This document shows positions 1 through 11,489 of a DNA stretch of 64,000 nt, piece after piece; the stretch's first letter is position 1, and each line of letters opens with the position of its first letter. The stretch is from positions 21,369,468 to 21,433,467 of the forward strand of contig JAOANR010000001.1 in NCBI GenBank assembly GCA_030278955.1. The letters are read 5' to 3'. Below the pieces are notes generated by a model that saw nothing but the letters and a program-made list of their open reading frames with translations, had not been told where the DNA came from and did no database searches. Source of the DNA: Hygrophila difformis. Lineage: Eukaryota > Streptophyta > Magnoliopsida > Lamiales > Acanthaceae. The position numbers and the translations under genes were made by a program.

Positions 1-566
1 GCCGCTCCGGTGATGCCGGATTTTGATGAGAGCGAGTCCGAGGAGGACGGGGAGCAGCGGGGCCCGAGACTCAGGGGTCTCCATGACGAGGTGCGTCCTC
101 ACCGGCATGATAGGTTTCGTTTTAGGACGAGGGCCGCCCAGGACTTCTATTTCGACGAGCTTCGTCGAAACAGGGCTTATGTCCCCGAGAGAGGCATGTA
201 TCTTGATCATTTGGGCGATGATAGGGTCAGTGCGGTCTTGGAGCACCTTCAGTGGACTGGACTCGCACGTCACCCCAAGGGCGTTGCCTCCGGTTATCTG
301 GCTATGGAGGTTATCGCCAACATTGGCGGTCTTGGGGAGGGTGACGACCTGTCTCGGGTATGGGTCCGTGGTCGCTATCTAGACTTCAGTGCTCGGGCGA
401 TCAATGTCTATTTCGGTCTGCCTGACGATGGCGCATTCCGTCCACAGCCTGAGGGCCGTGTTATTGCTCCTGCGTGGGATGTCTTATGCACCGTGGTGGC
501 TCCTCAGCTCGAGCATGATCATGAGCTGCGGTTAACGACGATGGACACCCCTTGGCGAGAGCTCAC
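1..566 (+). pseudogene. Plant-transposon-protein-like ORF, 5' part, interrupted by Athila A
   Basis: The reading frame is already open at the window edge and runs to the target site of element A. It has an acidic/arginine-rich N-terminal stretch, then a globular part with the motif VRGRYLDFSARAINVYFGLP. This resembles the 'putative plant transposon protein' domain found in ORFs of plant retroelements, and it parallels WVRGHVIDISPEWLNQFLG in element B. No function is established for this family. The reading frame does not resume cleanly on the far side of A at 39955, where recognisable pieces lie in different frames, so the ORF was already decayed or decayed later. The true 5' end lies outside the window. 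Family assignment is from motif resemblance only. Confidence 0.6.
562..566. repeat. Target-site duplication of element A, left copy (CTCAC)
   Basis: CTCAC directly precedes the TG of the left LTR and recurs at 39955-39959 directly after the terminal CA of the right LTR. A 5-bp duplication is the normal footprint of a Ty3/gypsy integrase. It proves that the 39.4 kb between the copies, including two later insertions, arrived as one element. Confidence 0.92.
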
Positions 567-3500
567 TGAAACTTTTGACAATTTCGTCAACACGAGTGTT
601 TTATAAAATATATCCCAAGTTAAATTTATTAAATGAAAAGAGTTATGATTTGTGGGAAAGGGGTTTAAGGATATATTTATAGGTTGTCACGTTTTTATTA
701 CTTGTGTTAAGAAACTGTGCCCCCGAAAGCGCACGGTGTCAAAAATTGCAGTAATTTATAGTAAGACCGGATCGTTCACTGAAGGATGTGCGATAGAAGC
801 AGGGCCCACGTCGTTTTACTAGATTTTCCACTCGTATTGCTCCAATTGGTTTGAAAAGTGATTAATCATCTACTAACTGAACTTTAATTAAATTACAAAA
901 GCACTTAAATCTATTCTACAAAGCATATGAATTCTATTCTAGAAAGCGGATGAATTTATACTAGAAAGCAAATAAAGTTATTCTAAAAATGCAGTAAATA
1001 CTATCTGTAGAAGCAAAGAAAATTTACACTGTGCTAGCTATGAAGCTGATTCATAGTTTGGACAGAAGGGACAGGAAGAAAAGAATAAAAATTGGACAAG
1101 ACTTTGATAAGGCATAATTAAACTTGCATTTTAATACACAGACCTTTGGTGGGGACAATCTTGTCAGACAGCTAATTCTCATGCTCTCAGTGTTGAGTTC
1201 CCTTTGATAGACAGGTACTTACAACATGAGTTTACATGTTCTTAAGACCACAGATTCTAAGATACCACAGATTTGTAACTGCCCTGGCCTGGGTATGTTA
1301 CTTCATCTGTGGTGGATAACCAACACCTGACAAATCATTTATTGACGTGCCAAGTACTACTATCATTCTCCCATGTCACACCCAAAGATTCTAATCAAGC
1401 CTGAACTATCCCTTAACTATCAATCCTAGTAACAGTTACACAACTCTCAATACAACCGAGTGACCTCTAACGAAAGCGTTTAAAAGTAAGCGATAAAGAA
1501 AGCATTTAAAATCCTATCACTCAGAGGTTTTGAAGGTCTGTCCCTGGTAGTAAAAGACAGCCCCCAGTCATGGTGACCGGATGTGGATCAAGAATTCTCG
1601 GCTCTCGGTGAACCGCTCGCAGTGTTCACTTCCTTCCGAGTGGTTATGAGATACAAACTAATGAAACGAACTAATAAATTAGTTCGTTCCGGATGTACTC
1701 ACTCAGGACTAAAATGTAAGCTTTGGCAGAAGAGGATAGTGGTTGAAAGGAACTCAACCCTATCTTAGAAAATAACCAAGGCCTGGATGTTGTTCCTCTA
1801 AGATTATCTACCACACTGTATTTGAATCCAAGTGGACCCCATCTCGGTGTAATAATTAATCTCGGATTCCCAACAAACAGCAATTTTGGAAAATAATGAA
1901 TTTGAAAACCATTCCCTAAACAGGTACTACACTCTCAATTAAAACACAGATCCTTTCAGTCTAGATGAGACCTAATCGCTGACTCTGCTTCTAATTTCCC
2001 AAAATCAACCCTTGACAGAATATGAACTAGTCATAACTGAGGAATTTATCCCTTACTCAGATCCGGATTTTATAAAGGAGTTTTTGTTGGAAATTTAATA
2101 TACAATATCTGTTTAAATCTGGACTTCTATTGTCCAAGGGAAGGATCCCAAAATATTATAGACCACATTGATTACATAATAGTAGCATGCATCCGGATAT
2201 AATGAAGTGTAAAATGAATTGACCCAAAATATACTGGCGGGTCTAGACAGAAAGTGAAACACAAGCATGAAGTGGTCAGAGGACCAAAGTAATGGCAGAA
2301 TAATCGGGTGGACTGCAAACATCTACTGTCCAATGTCCCAATTACTCGGATGGAGCGAATTTAGACAGCTTAGACTCTATAATGGCAGTGTCAATTCCAG
2401 TTGGGCCTCCACTGTCTGTGAATTCAGATAAAAACCTACATGCTTCTTTTCTGTAATGATCATTAGTCAGCATTGACAGATGTTGACTGATTCATACTAC
2501 AGATTAGAATTTGGGTTTGGAAATTAAGATAAAGAAAAGACAACTGTATCCGGATAGGAGTCAACTAAGCAGCTATTATAATCCCGGATGGACGAACCGC
2601 CAAGGCTTCCACTGACTGCTATCCAGACCATGCAAAATAACACTTAGTAACTAATACCCAGAATACGAGCTAGTTTATCCGTGAGGGAATACCCGCCAAC
2701 ATTAGTCTGATGTATTCTTTACTAATTGTTACACACAATACAGAAAAGACAAAATGGAAATGAAATAAAAACAAGGCCTTGTATGAGAGACATTGGTTTC
2801 TCATGCAAGGTTATGGAACTAATCCATAGTTGATGACCTAAATAATCCCTCCTACCATAATTAATTACAGTCCGGATTATCTGTTTAAGGCATCATGGTT
2901 TTGTTTATAGAAAAATGTTTTAATGACAATTGAACAAAGATCCTTTAATCATAACAATTAGTGATTTAATCATTGCTAATTACAATCATTAATCATTAAT
3001 GAATAGAGGGTTCAATTAATTAAGTGATGGAAATGGAGAATCAAAATTTTGGCAGCATAACGCCTTATATTGCAATTCTGGGATATTACATCTTAATCCG
3101 TGGGATTAAGATGTGAGTGTTTGCAATATAATAGAAGGTAAGAAATCAGAATTTTTGGGATCAAATAGAAGAGAGGATTCTGTCGAGAAATCATAAATTG
3201 TGTCATGAGCCTAGAAAGGTTTTTAGAATTTTGGCAGAGTTTCACCTTGTGTCGCTAAGCAAAAGTGTGTCGCGAGGCATGGCCTCACGACAGGAGTCTA
3301 GCGACACAGGGTTGTCTGAGAATTTTCAAAGTATTTGGCTCCCAGTCGCTAGTCTAGAAATTGTGTCGCGAGGCGTGGCCTCGCGACAGGGTGTCTAGCG
3401 ACTGGGTTTTCAAAATATTAACAAGGCATAACTTTCTGTCTCGGAATAAAAGTGTGTCGCGGACCGTGGGTTCGCGACAGGGTGTTCCGCGACAGAGGCC

Positions 3501-4940
3501 ATGCAAAAAAATTGCAAGAGTTTGGTCCTCAGTCGCTAAGCAGGTGTTGTGTCGTGGACCGTGGGTCCGCGACAGAAGTGCCTCGCGACCGAGGGTTTCA
3601 AAATATCAAGACAGGTGTCCCTAGACACCCATGTCGCGAAACAACCTTCCTGTCGCTAGACGTGGTTTCGCGACAAGAGGCGGTTGGCGACAGGGATGGT
3701 TCAGGACACAAGTCAATAAAAGCAGAAATGAACAGTGGCATGCAAACATCGTGATCTCACCCTATTTCAGATTAAAAAGCTATTCTAAGCAAAAAAAAAA
3801 AACAACCAAACATAATTTAAAATGAGCAAGAACATGCTTGAACAAAAATAAACCTACCTAGAACAATATTTAAAATAAAGCAATATCCTAATCTAGGGTT
3901 TGATCACACACATACATAACATCATCCATAAAAATAACAACAGTAAGCATAATAAGGGGAAATGGGGGTCAAATGACCCCAAAATGAAAAATGAAAGCAT
4001 TAAATCCATGGGGTGTGAGACCCATTTCATGATTTGGGACACATTTAGTGAATATTTTCCCATATTATTAAATGGGTATGTTAATACCCATGATTTGGGT
4101 ATTACAAAACCCTAAAAACAAAGTTTAGAATGAAAAACATGGTATTAAACTGGCTAACTATCTACTGAAACAGTAAAACACAAAACAAAACACTAAACTA
4201 AGCTAAACTATGGACATAATTAAATAATACAAAAAATAAAAACTAAACTACACTACCTAAGAACTGAGCTCCCAACTTCTGCCTTCAAGAGTGATTTTTC
4301 TAACCAAAAGCTCTTTGTCTCAAGGGAATCACCTCATATTTATAGAAGTGAAACCCTAGGCCCATGGGCCTTGATCTGAAGCCCATTGTGTCTCAAGACA
4401 TCACACACATCACACTGCGTCGCGGAACAACACTGCATGTGGCAAGGCTTCTCGACAGGGTCTTGGTTTTTAATTTGTGCAACTGTGTCGCTAGGCAATG
4501 GATCGCGACCGGGGTTCCGCGACCAGGAACTGGGGACATGGCTTCTTCTTCATGCTGCATGTTGTGTCGCCAAACCTTCCTGTGTCGCGAGGCCATGGAC
4601 CGCAACACAGGAGCTTCCACGACCGGGTGTTCCTGGACTCATTGAATTGGGCCAGATGGGCCGAAATTGTTCTTTTTGTGGGCTTTTCTTTCTTTTCCCA
4701 TCTTTTTCATTCCTTTTTCTTTTCTTTTCTTTTTCTCATGTTTTTGGATTTTTCTAACATAAATGTGTAATAAAATTACATATTTATGCATTTCTCATAC
4801 CAGCTCAATATTTTTACAATTATGCATAAATCAGTCCAATTCAACTGCTTTCTTATTTAATATAAGACCGGAATGCGATCAAATGCCCGTTTTAGACACG
4901 GAAATGGATTGAAAATAATGGTCATTTCTGGCCATTATCA
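567..4940 (-). repeat. 3' LTR of Athila A
   Basis: This 4374-bp LTR starts TGAAACTTTTG and ends GGCCATTATCA on the plus strand, and it matches 26942-39954 after removal of E. Two indels against the other copy lie in the TCGCGA repeat zone: the 38200 region has about 24 extra bases and the 39490 region has 18. It contains arrays of TCGCGA-core inverted repeats (about 3240-3680 and 4420-4630) and a TATA-like element. Short open frames inside it are not conserved as proteins and I do not call any gene. Confidence 0.92.
4337..4344 (-). promoter_or_regulatory. TATA-like box of the Athila A 3' LTR
   Basis: TATAAATA read on the minus strand, preceded by the motif GGCCTAGGGTTTCAC and, further upstream, by the TCGCGA hairpin array. 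The same arrangement occurs in the other Athila LTRs here (39333-39340, 47678-47685, 60526-60533), so it is the likely LTR promoter. No transcription start can be seen. Confidence 0.55.
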
Positions 4941-4954
4941 ACATCCTCACATTT
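4941..4954 (-). other. Polypurine tract of Athila A
   Basis: On the minus strand, AAATGTGAGGATGT directly abuts the LTR start TGATAATGG. The same sequence abuts the 3' LTR of element B at 59754-59767. This is where plus-strand DNA synthesis would be primed. Two more copies of the same sequence lie inside the element (7311-7327 and 20704-20721). Confidence 0.75.
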
Positions 4955-6577
4955 AATACTGATCGTCCCCGAGCAGTCAAGGTCAATGTTCTAGGGAACA
5001 CGGACTCTGCATATTCAATTCATTTTCGTGGCTTCATAAATCACATTCTTCTTAGATTGGGATAAGACAATCAAAAGCTTCAAGTGTTAAATTCCCTTGA
5101 TTGCAGTGTTTAATAAAAGGATACTTGCTCACTACGTCGGGCCTACAAATCAAACATTATTGTCAATCCTTCATGAATATCATGTTTGAAAGATGCAGAG
5201 ATTAAGAACGAGAATTAAGGTATGATATGAACATATTTAATGAAACAGAGCCTCACATATAAGAGAATCGGAAAATTCACTCACTCTCAAATTGGGTTTA
5301 ATCATTGAACGCTCAAAATCAAATTCAATTAAATTATCTCATAAGCTTGCAATCAGACCAACTCGCCACCGACTCAGTTCCTCAAATCGAGATCCTGAGG
5401 TCTTATTTAAGGGTTGTAATGTGGCATACGGTTGTAACATTTGGTAGGGAAGGAAATAATTGGGTTAAAAAGTGACAAGAATTAATCTTATCATAACGTG
5501 GCATATTTTTATTTAAAATTCATGATCATCACTATTTTTCTTTCTTTCTTTTGCTTTTCTCTTTCTGTTGCATGACATTAGACTATGTCTAATTTGCTTT
5601 GTCATTTGCAATTTATTGTTGTTGAATGAAACTCAACATTTTTCTCTTTTTTTTTTTCGATGATCATAAATTCAATGCCTTGATAAAATTTATTCTTGCA
5701 CACTTGGGTTTGAGTTTCTTGGTCTTTTTATAAGGCTAGGAATAATATAGTGGCTTCAAAGAAAAATTAGGCTTAAAGGCTCAGATTGGTTAATCCTAAG
5801 GGGAAAATATTTTTGGGTTTGGAATTCAAATGAAGGCCAAAATTTGGGTTTTTCTAAGTGCCTCAATCATGTGCTCGATTTTTGGAATATGGCTTGGTAT
5901 TGAATCGGTCCCAATCGCAAGTTCTAGTTTCCTTTAATCAAAATGATTCACACATCAAAGAAAATGAATGAGCAAAAGTGACTTATGGCTCGAACCTCAC
6001 AGGTTGGATTGATTCATGTCATACAGTATTCTGAAATTTAATCAAAGCTTAATCCCAACACTTTATTCAATCAAAATTTCTAACATGCAGATTTATTACC
6101 CAACAAGATGATCGCATCATTAAATTTTTATAGCTCAAAACCTTAGGAATTCATTTCATGCATGTTTTCAATTATATTATCCCAATTTAGAAGTTTGAAA
6201 ATTTAATCACGAGCCTAAATTCAACATGTGAATTTAGAACAAGTTTATGCACATTTTTGCTGGTTACTTAATTTAAAGTAGTAAAGAGGCCCTGCTGTCA
6301 TACTGAGTATGTCAACAGCATATTTTTGGTCTAACAGTCACTCATTCATCTCGGACTGTCAGACATCTTTTCAAGAAGAAAACAAATAAAAATTGTTTGT
6401 GGGTCTCGAAAGTTGAGTTCCGTTTAGGGAAAGCGATAAATTACATCAATTACGAGAGATTCTTATGCAGTTAGTACGAACCTGCATACAAAAGAAGAAA
6501 TCCCTCATGTGATGCTTCCACTAGAGCTTAAATAAGATAAAGCATACTAGGATTCATTCCTTCTCCCTTCTTCTCTC
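4955..6577 (-). other. 3' non-coding region of Athila A
   Basis: About 1.6 kb between the stop of the F-box ORF and the PPT. I see no coding potential. By eye it is homologous to 58164-59753 of element B. For example, the minus-strand motif GAAAAGATGTCTGACAGTCC (plus-strand 6360s) recurs at about 58318, and the 'clock' of shared AT-rich blocks continues to the LTR. Homology starts a short distance after both cargo stop codons. Confidence 0.75.
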
Positions 6578-7244
6578 TCAGAACATGTACCTGCTCCAGT
6601 GGACGAAACTTGTCAAATCACATCGCAGACACCAGCCATTATGGTCTCTCAGGGGTTCATGCATCCTTGTACAGTAGACCCGGGCTGGTTGGTCTGCAAA
6701 TAAGTAGGGAATGTTCAGATTGTCTGCCATCCATGAGAGGGTGTTGGTGGATGTGTAGTCCAGGACTGATCTATCAGTCACCATTCTTTCTATCATCCGA
6801 ATCCCCTGAAGAACCTGGCTTTCGTCCAGCTTACTCATCAGCATCAGTCCACATGTGAAGATTGATGCCTTGTGATTGTCCTCAATTCCTGACCGCAGTA
6901 GCTCACAGGCTTGCTCCTCATCCCCTTCCACGAATGCTAGGAGTGCTGGAACGATTTGGAGATCAAAATTTCCTGCCTCCACGCATGTTTGCAGGAATCT
7001 CTCCTTCTGCCAACGAATTCTCTCCTGCCACTGCTTCACTGTGGAGGTGTCCAGCTCACATTGCTTGTACACGATGGAGAGGTTCCCTGCGTCTCTGAGC
7101 TTTTTGCACGTTTCCTGTACAATGAAAACTTCCCTGATTTCATCCTCTCCTATTCGAGAGAGAATTTCTCCCAGAAGCTCCAGTGGTAAGTCTAGCAGCT
7201 GGGTTCCTTCGGGTTCAGGATCTGGGATTTGAAGAAGGTTGCCC
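6578..7244 (-). CDS. F-box protein (F-box plus Sel1-like region), main exon carried by Athila A
   Basis: There are about 222 open codons from a candidate splice acceptor (CTCTTCAG at 7252-7245) to TGA at 6580-6578. An F-box-like segment lies near residues 15-60, with LLDLPLELLGEILSRIG followed by CKKLRDAG. The rest resembles the plant At1g67623/At2g35280-like F-box family: a Sel1-like stretch ACELLRSGIEDNHKASIF and a Cys-rich tail with CLRC. Such proteins recruit targets to SCF ubiquitin ligases; whether this one is expressed is unknown. It lies where Athila elements usually carry an env-like ORF, between integrase and PPT, and its flanks are homologous to the flanks of the unrelated ORF in element B. 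No ATG precedes the F-box in this exon, so an upstream exon (candidate at 19840-19907) is likely. The frame is intact although gag-pol of A is decayed. Confidence 0.72.
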
Positions 7245-7310
7245 CTGAAGAGATAATAAGTAGTGAATCCAATTTTTATAATTTCCTCAGAGATTATTCA
7301 AGTTTGGAAA

Positions 7311-7347
7311 CCAGCATCCTCACATTTAGAGCTTTGCTCTAGATGTG
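7311..7347 (-). other. Internal PPT-like copy 2 with stem-loop (Athila A)
   Basis: On the minus strand, CACATCTAGAGC, loop AAA and GCTCTAAATGTG form a 12-bp stem with one mismatch, running into AAATGTGAGGATGCTGG. That tail matches 14-15 bases of the element's own PPT/LTR junction. Element B has the same structure at 53867-53904 with changed bases but a preserved stem. It lies about 70 bases before the cargo exon in both. Confidence 0.75.
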
Positions 7348-8140
7348 AGGTTATTAAATATCCGACTTGAATTTAGTATAAAGCATAGGTAAATAATATT
7401 TAGGTTTTGAATGGGCTAAGGAGTCCAAAAATAAAGTAAAAATGGTCATTGGGCCGAAAATCTTTTTACTGGGCCATAAGGCCCAAAAGTTTGATTTTTC
7501 AAATTATTAAACAAGTTCGAGAAACTTGTTGAAAATGGAATGAGATGGATGGATGGGAATGAAATGCTCGAATATTGAGATGTGCAGTGGATGCGTGGCG
7601 AAATGGATTTGCTATTTCTGGACTGCCTGGACTGTCTTGGACAGTTAAAGCATTCCCAAAAATTTGCAAACACTATTTTTAATTTTTAAAGGGTTGACTT
7701 GTTTTATTTAAGGAAAGTGGGATGTGAGTGGTCCCATTTTGGATTTTTGAAAAGGATAGCAGTTGAGTGACAACAATACTGCTATTTAGTCACACTACAG
7801 TTCCATTGGGAACAAAAAGAACACAAGTCAATTATTAAATCTATCAACTATTTTTGTCTTTTTCCAAAAGGTCACTTTTATTAAAAAGTGGAAGTCTCTC
7901 ATTGGGTGTTTGTACTTATGTTTCCATAAACAAACAAACATTTATTCCCACAAGATTTTAACATGTGGAAACAAATATGCCAAAAGATCTTCCACTTTAA
8001 TACTTCAAAAACCACACTGCAGAAGCATACACCTCAAGATCAAAAACAAAGTTTGAACAAAAACATCAAGCATTTAACCCTACTTCTGTCAAGAACTTAA
8101 GAGTAGAAAAACCAATAACCTCATGGTGCTCAAGGTAGCA

Positions 8141-8145
8141 CCCTA
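8141..8145. repeat. Target-site duplication of element D, left copy (CCCTA)
   Basis: CCCTA precedes the LTR start TGTAATACCCG and is repeated at 19581-19585 right after the terminal GGGTGTTACA. This shows that D is a complete insertion into Athila A. Confidence 0.93.
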
Positions 8146-10637
8146 TGTAATACCCGTAAATTTTAGAATATAAAAATAGGAATTAATCCAATAGGAGAGA
8201 AGGTTTCGTTTCCGAGAGCCCGTAGACGCGGAAATGCACGGAAGTCAAAGGACGACGAATTAGAACCCGACGGACCAAAACCGACGGTCTTAGGATTTCA
8301 AGCACGTAATCGAATTGAGACGGAATAAATTTATGATGAGAAGCATAATCCGGAAATGACCCGGAAAAATCGAGCGCGAAAACGGGGAAGGATAGAAGTC
8401 CGAAAGAGAGGAGAAAAAGACCCGACGGATCGGATCACACGGACCCGCCCGGACCGCAGTCCAGGCGAGTCTCGCGCGCTGGCCGGGCGGGGTTTGGCTA
8501 AAAGGCGCGCCAACCCCGCGTGGCCCTACAGGTTTTGGCAACTTGCGCGTTTTCGGCGATTTCTTACCATAATTCGACCTCCCGACTTTGGAAAGTGGAT
8601 TTTGGCCGAAGGGGGAAGCTCTTAGGCGACCTAGGGCAGCCTCTCCACCATATTCATCAGTCACCATTCACTCCCAAACTCTCTCAACTCTCTCCAAAGC
8701 CAAAACACTTTCCGGCGATTTCCCGACGACTTTCCGATCACTTCCCGGCGACGAAAACCGACGAAGGAGGAGTTGAATACAAGATTCCTAGTATTCTAAT
8801 CTGTGGTGAGTCGTTCATAGATTTCTATTTAAGTTTTTGAACCCGAAAACTTGATCTAACATTGGATTTCTTCGTCCGATTCGAAATCGTGGCCAAAGTC
8901 GGAAGCTTGGCGTTGAGGAGATCCGTTCGTAGGATTTTGGACGAACCAGCGACCTTAGGACGACCCAAACCTCTCTATCACTGTAAGTTGAGCCTTCCAT
9001 GTCAATACGGGTGATTTCGGGGCGTCCGGTATGGGCGTAATATAACGAAACGTAAACATCGAACTTAAAAACCCCATCTTGCGCAGTTTCTGTTTTCGGC
9101 CTAAAACTCATATTTCGAGGATTCAATCCGAGAAACTCAAAACTAGACTTTTAATCCTAACACATGAATCTAGGTTGTGTAAAAATTTCAGCCATTTTCG
9201 TTAACGTTTGCTATTTTAAACCGCATCGAAAAGAAACTGTTTTGACAAAACGTGTAGAAATCTGCCTATGAACATGTTCGAACTTAGTGAATTTATTTCT
9301 ATATTTTCTATTCCGATTTGATCTTTACAATCTAAATGAAAGTTGTAGATAATCATGTCTAGTATGTGCATATTAAATTTCAGAATTTTTGGAGTCCATT
9401 TGTTATGTTAAAAGTCGAGATTTTGAACTGTGTCAAACCTGAGTTCGGACAGATTTCTGATTGCATAGTAAAAATCGATTTTTGACATATTTCCTCAACT
9501 TATTTCGAAAAAGTTAAAACACGAAAGTTGTTCGTTAGGGTGTTTTGCATAAAGTGTGAAGCTTTCAGAATTTTCGGACTTGAAACGGATTTTTAAATGA
9601 GAAAGGCGCAAACTGTGACGCCAAGATACTTTTAAATCGAAGAGTTTTGAAATTTCGAAACGAACGGTCAAAGATTTGAAACACGATACATCTACACTTT
9701 TGAAAAACCCCGATACATTAAATCTAAACGATACATGAGATACTTGGTGGAGGGTGAGTGCTCTGCAGGGTGCCCCTCTAGCCCTTTCTCTTCGGGCCTA
9801 TAATGGACGAGAGAATTTGATGAAATATTACGCCAATCGGCGGGAGATACATGGCCTACTCTCTCGGGTTGTCCGTATGGATTTCTCGAGGCTCCGGAGT
9901 GTTACTGGGTATGGCAGATACGGCTGCGGCCGCCGGATCACCGGCTATACAAGATACTTACGACACGGCTGCGGCCGCCGGATCACCGGCTATACAAAAC
10001 ACTGAGAAATGGTTTCGTAACGGGGGAAATAAAAGATTTAATATTTTTAAGTATTTATTTATTTTTGCATGTCTTAAATTATGCATTTAAATTATGTCTT
10101 TAAATTTCATGGCATGACTAAATTATTATTGTGGATTAGATGCATGTTTAAATACACAATTAAAATTATTATTTCCTTTAAATTTTGTGAATGCATGTTA
10201 GGAGTGAACTTTTAAATTATCTAATTAAATCCCTTTATTGCTATGTTAGGATCAACTTACTCAGTATTTTATATACTGATAAAATTGTTGTTTTCTCTTT
10301 TCTTTCAGAGTACGGAGATAATGCATAGCATGTGCATTGGGGGATGGATTTATTAAACATTGTTAATTTGCTTTTTTCGATACTTGCATAACGGGCATGT
10401 AAATCCCGAGTTTTGGCCATGTCGGCCCATGTTACATTTTTTTTCCGCTGCGATATATTGTTACTACTACATGTGTGGATGATACTTATTATTTTTACAT
10501 AGATTCCGGACTTGTTTTTAAATCTTTTGCAATACCTATAGCCTTGCATCTCTTTGGCAAGCTCGGAGAATCCGTGTCTTGCTAGAGAGATGTGGCGGTG
10601 ACATCCCGGCCTGGGTTATCAAATCCGGGGTGTTACA
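8146..10637 (+). repeat. 5' LTR of chromovirus D
   Basis: 2492 bp, TGTAATACCCG...GGGTGTTACA, matching 17089-19580. A 45-bp tandem duplication (9921-10009) lies in its 3' third. Short frames that look like repeated TAAAAGSPAIQ peptides are translations of this GC-rich tandem repeat and are not called as genes. Confidence 0.95.
9921..10009 (+). repeat. 45-bp tandem repeat in LTR of D (2 copies)
   Basis: CGGCTGCGGCCGCCGGATCA occurs at 9921 and again at 9966, a period of 45 bp. The other LTR of D has the same two copies at 18865 and 18910. The related element E has four copies at the same LTR position, so this is a copy-number-variable block. Confidence 0.9.
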
Positions 10638-10640
10638 AGT

Positions 10641-10652
10641 TGGTATCAGAGC
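10641..10652 (+). other. Primer-binding site (tRNA-iMet) of D
   Basis: TGGTATCAGAGC three bases after the 5' LTR is complementary to the 3' end of plant initiator tRNA-Met, the usual primer of chromoviruses. Minus-strand DNA synthesis would start here. Confidence 0.92.
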
Positions 10653-11099
10653 CCGGAATATTTTTAAGCTACTACTATTTTTATTTTAAAAATATTTTGA
10701 ACTAAGTATTATTTTTAAATTTATTATTATCATTATTAATTTTAAGACTACTAGTATTATTATTTAAGCCCAAAATTTGAGCCCAAAAATTTTCTTACTC
10801 AAGTAATATAATATTTTGAGCCCGAAAGGGGGTTAAATTAGTTTGACCCAATATTTATAATTATTTATTTTAAGCCCAACCATTTCGGCCCAATACCCAT
10901 GTTTTTACTTCTTAAAGTCCAAATTATTATTTTGGCCAATATAGAGGCCCAACTTTTTAAACCCATGATTAAATTTAGAAATGCATTAAAATTTATTTTG
11001 GGGGGGATTGCATGTGCATATTCATGTAGATTTAAATTCCTGCATATCATGACTTATATTCGAAACATACTCTAACTCTAACCTCCTTGTTGACACTAG
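10653..11099 (+). other. AT-rich leader of D
   Basis: Non-coding untranslated leader between the primer site and the first ORF, rich in A/T runs and GCCCAA words. The corresponding leaders of C and E are recognisably similar. I see no gene in it. Confidence 0.6.
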
Positions 11100-11489
11100 A
11101 TGGCCGAACCCAACATGAACATGGTCAACTTGATGGTGAAACTGACTAACGCATATTTAGAGTCCCAACAACATGTCAACTATTTCAAGACTCGAGTAGG
11201 ACAACTAGAGGGGCAAGTGGCCCATCTGGGGCATCTTAGGGAGACCGATCATCATAACATAACCCAGCTGCAAAATCAAGTCGCCGAACTCCAAGCCCAA
11301 ATGGCCCAACTCCAAGACAAGGGTGATGACTTGGAGGAACAAATAGGGAATGTAGCCTGGGAGTTGATTACCTTGGCCAATGAGATTGACGGGGGGGTCC
11401 TTCAGAACCCGGGACCTCACCCTAATGCTGCAGCACCGATTGACGTATCCAGCGACGAGGACGATCCCATCGAGGATGTACCTGCCTAG
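11100..11489 (+). CDS. Coiled-coil accessory ORF upstream of gag (element D)
   Basis: A 129-residue protein starting at an ATG. After a short N-terminus it has heptad-rich coiled-coil sequence (roughly residues 18-95: LEGQVAHLGHL, QLQNQVAELQAQMAQLQ) and an acidic tail, PIDVSSDEDDPIEDV. It precedes gag by about 600 bp in the same strand. A related frame occurs in C (41420-41804, one frameshift) and a broken one in E (about 33990-34235). It is therefore an element-encoded gene shared across the family, not a chance ORF. No catalytic motif is visible. A role in RNP assembly or as a partner of gag is possible, but that is inference. Confidence 0.75.
   Translation: MAEPNMNMVNLMVKLTNAYLESQQHVNYFKTRVGQLEGQVAHLGHLRETDHHNITQLQNQVAELQAQMAQLQDKGDDLEEQIGNVAWELITLANEIDGGVLQNPGPHPNAAAPIDVSSDEDDPIEDVPA

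Larger units (their letters stand above)
7245..8145 (-). other. Intron-like region upstream of the F-box exon
   Basis: This is non-coding and homologous by eye to 53340-53978 of element B, which likewise lies just before the cargo exon there. It ends in a pyrimidine-rich acceptor-like sequence. It holds the PPT-like hairpin at 7311-7347. Element D is inserted at its far end, so any intron from the proposed first exon would now be about 12.6 kb instead of about 1.2 kb. Confidence 0.55.

Noticed and set aside
1583..1768. 60-70 codon frames repeated in the Athila LTRs (e.g. MDQEFSALGEPLAVF-like)
   Set aside because: Although repeated, they are just copies of LTR sequence. They lack promoter context and third-position bias, and occur on opposite strands relative to the LTR promoter.
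9754..10005. Open frames with repeated TAAAAGSPAIQ / GRRITGYT peptides in LTRs of D and E
   Set aside because: They are frame translations of the GC-rich 45-bp tandem repeat inside the LTR. All frames give repeats, and no start context or conservation supports a protein.
10641..10652. tRNA genes
   Set aside because: The tRNA-like matches (iMet, Asp) are only 12-18 bases long and sit at LTR borders as primer-binding sites. No cloverleaf follows.
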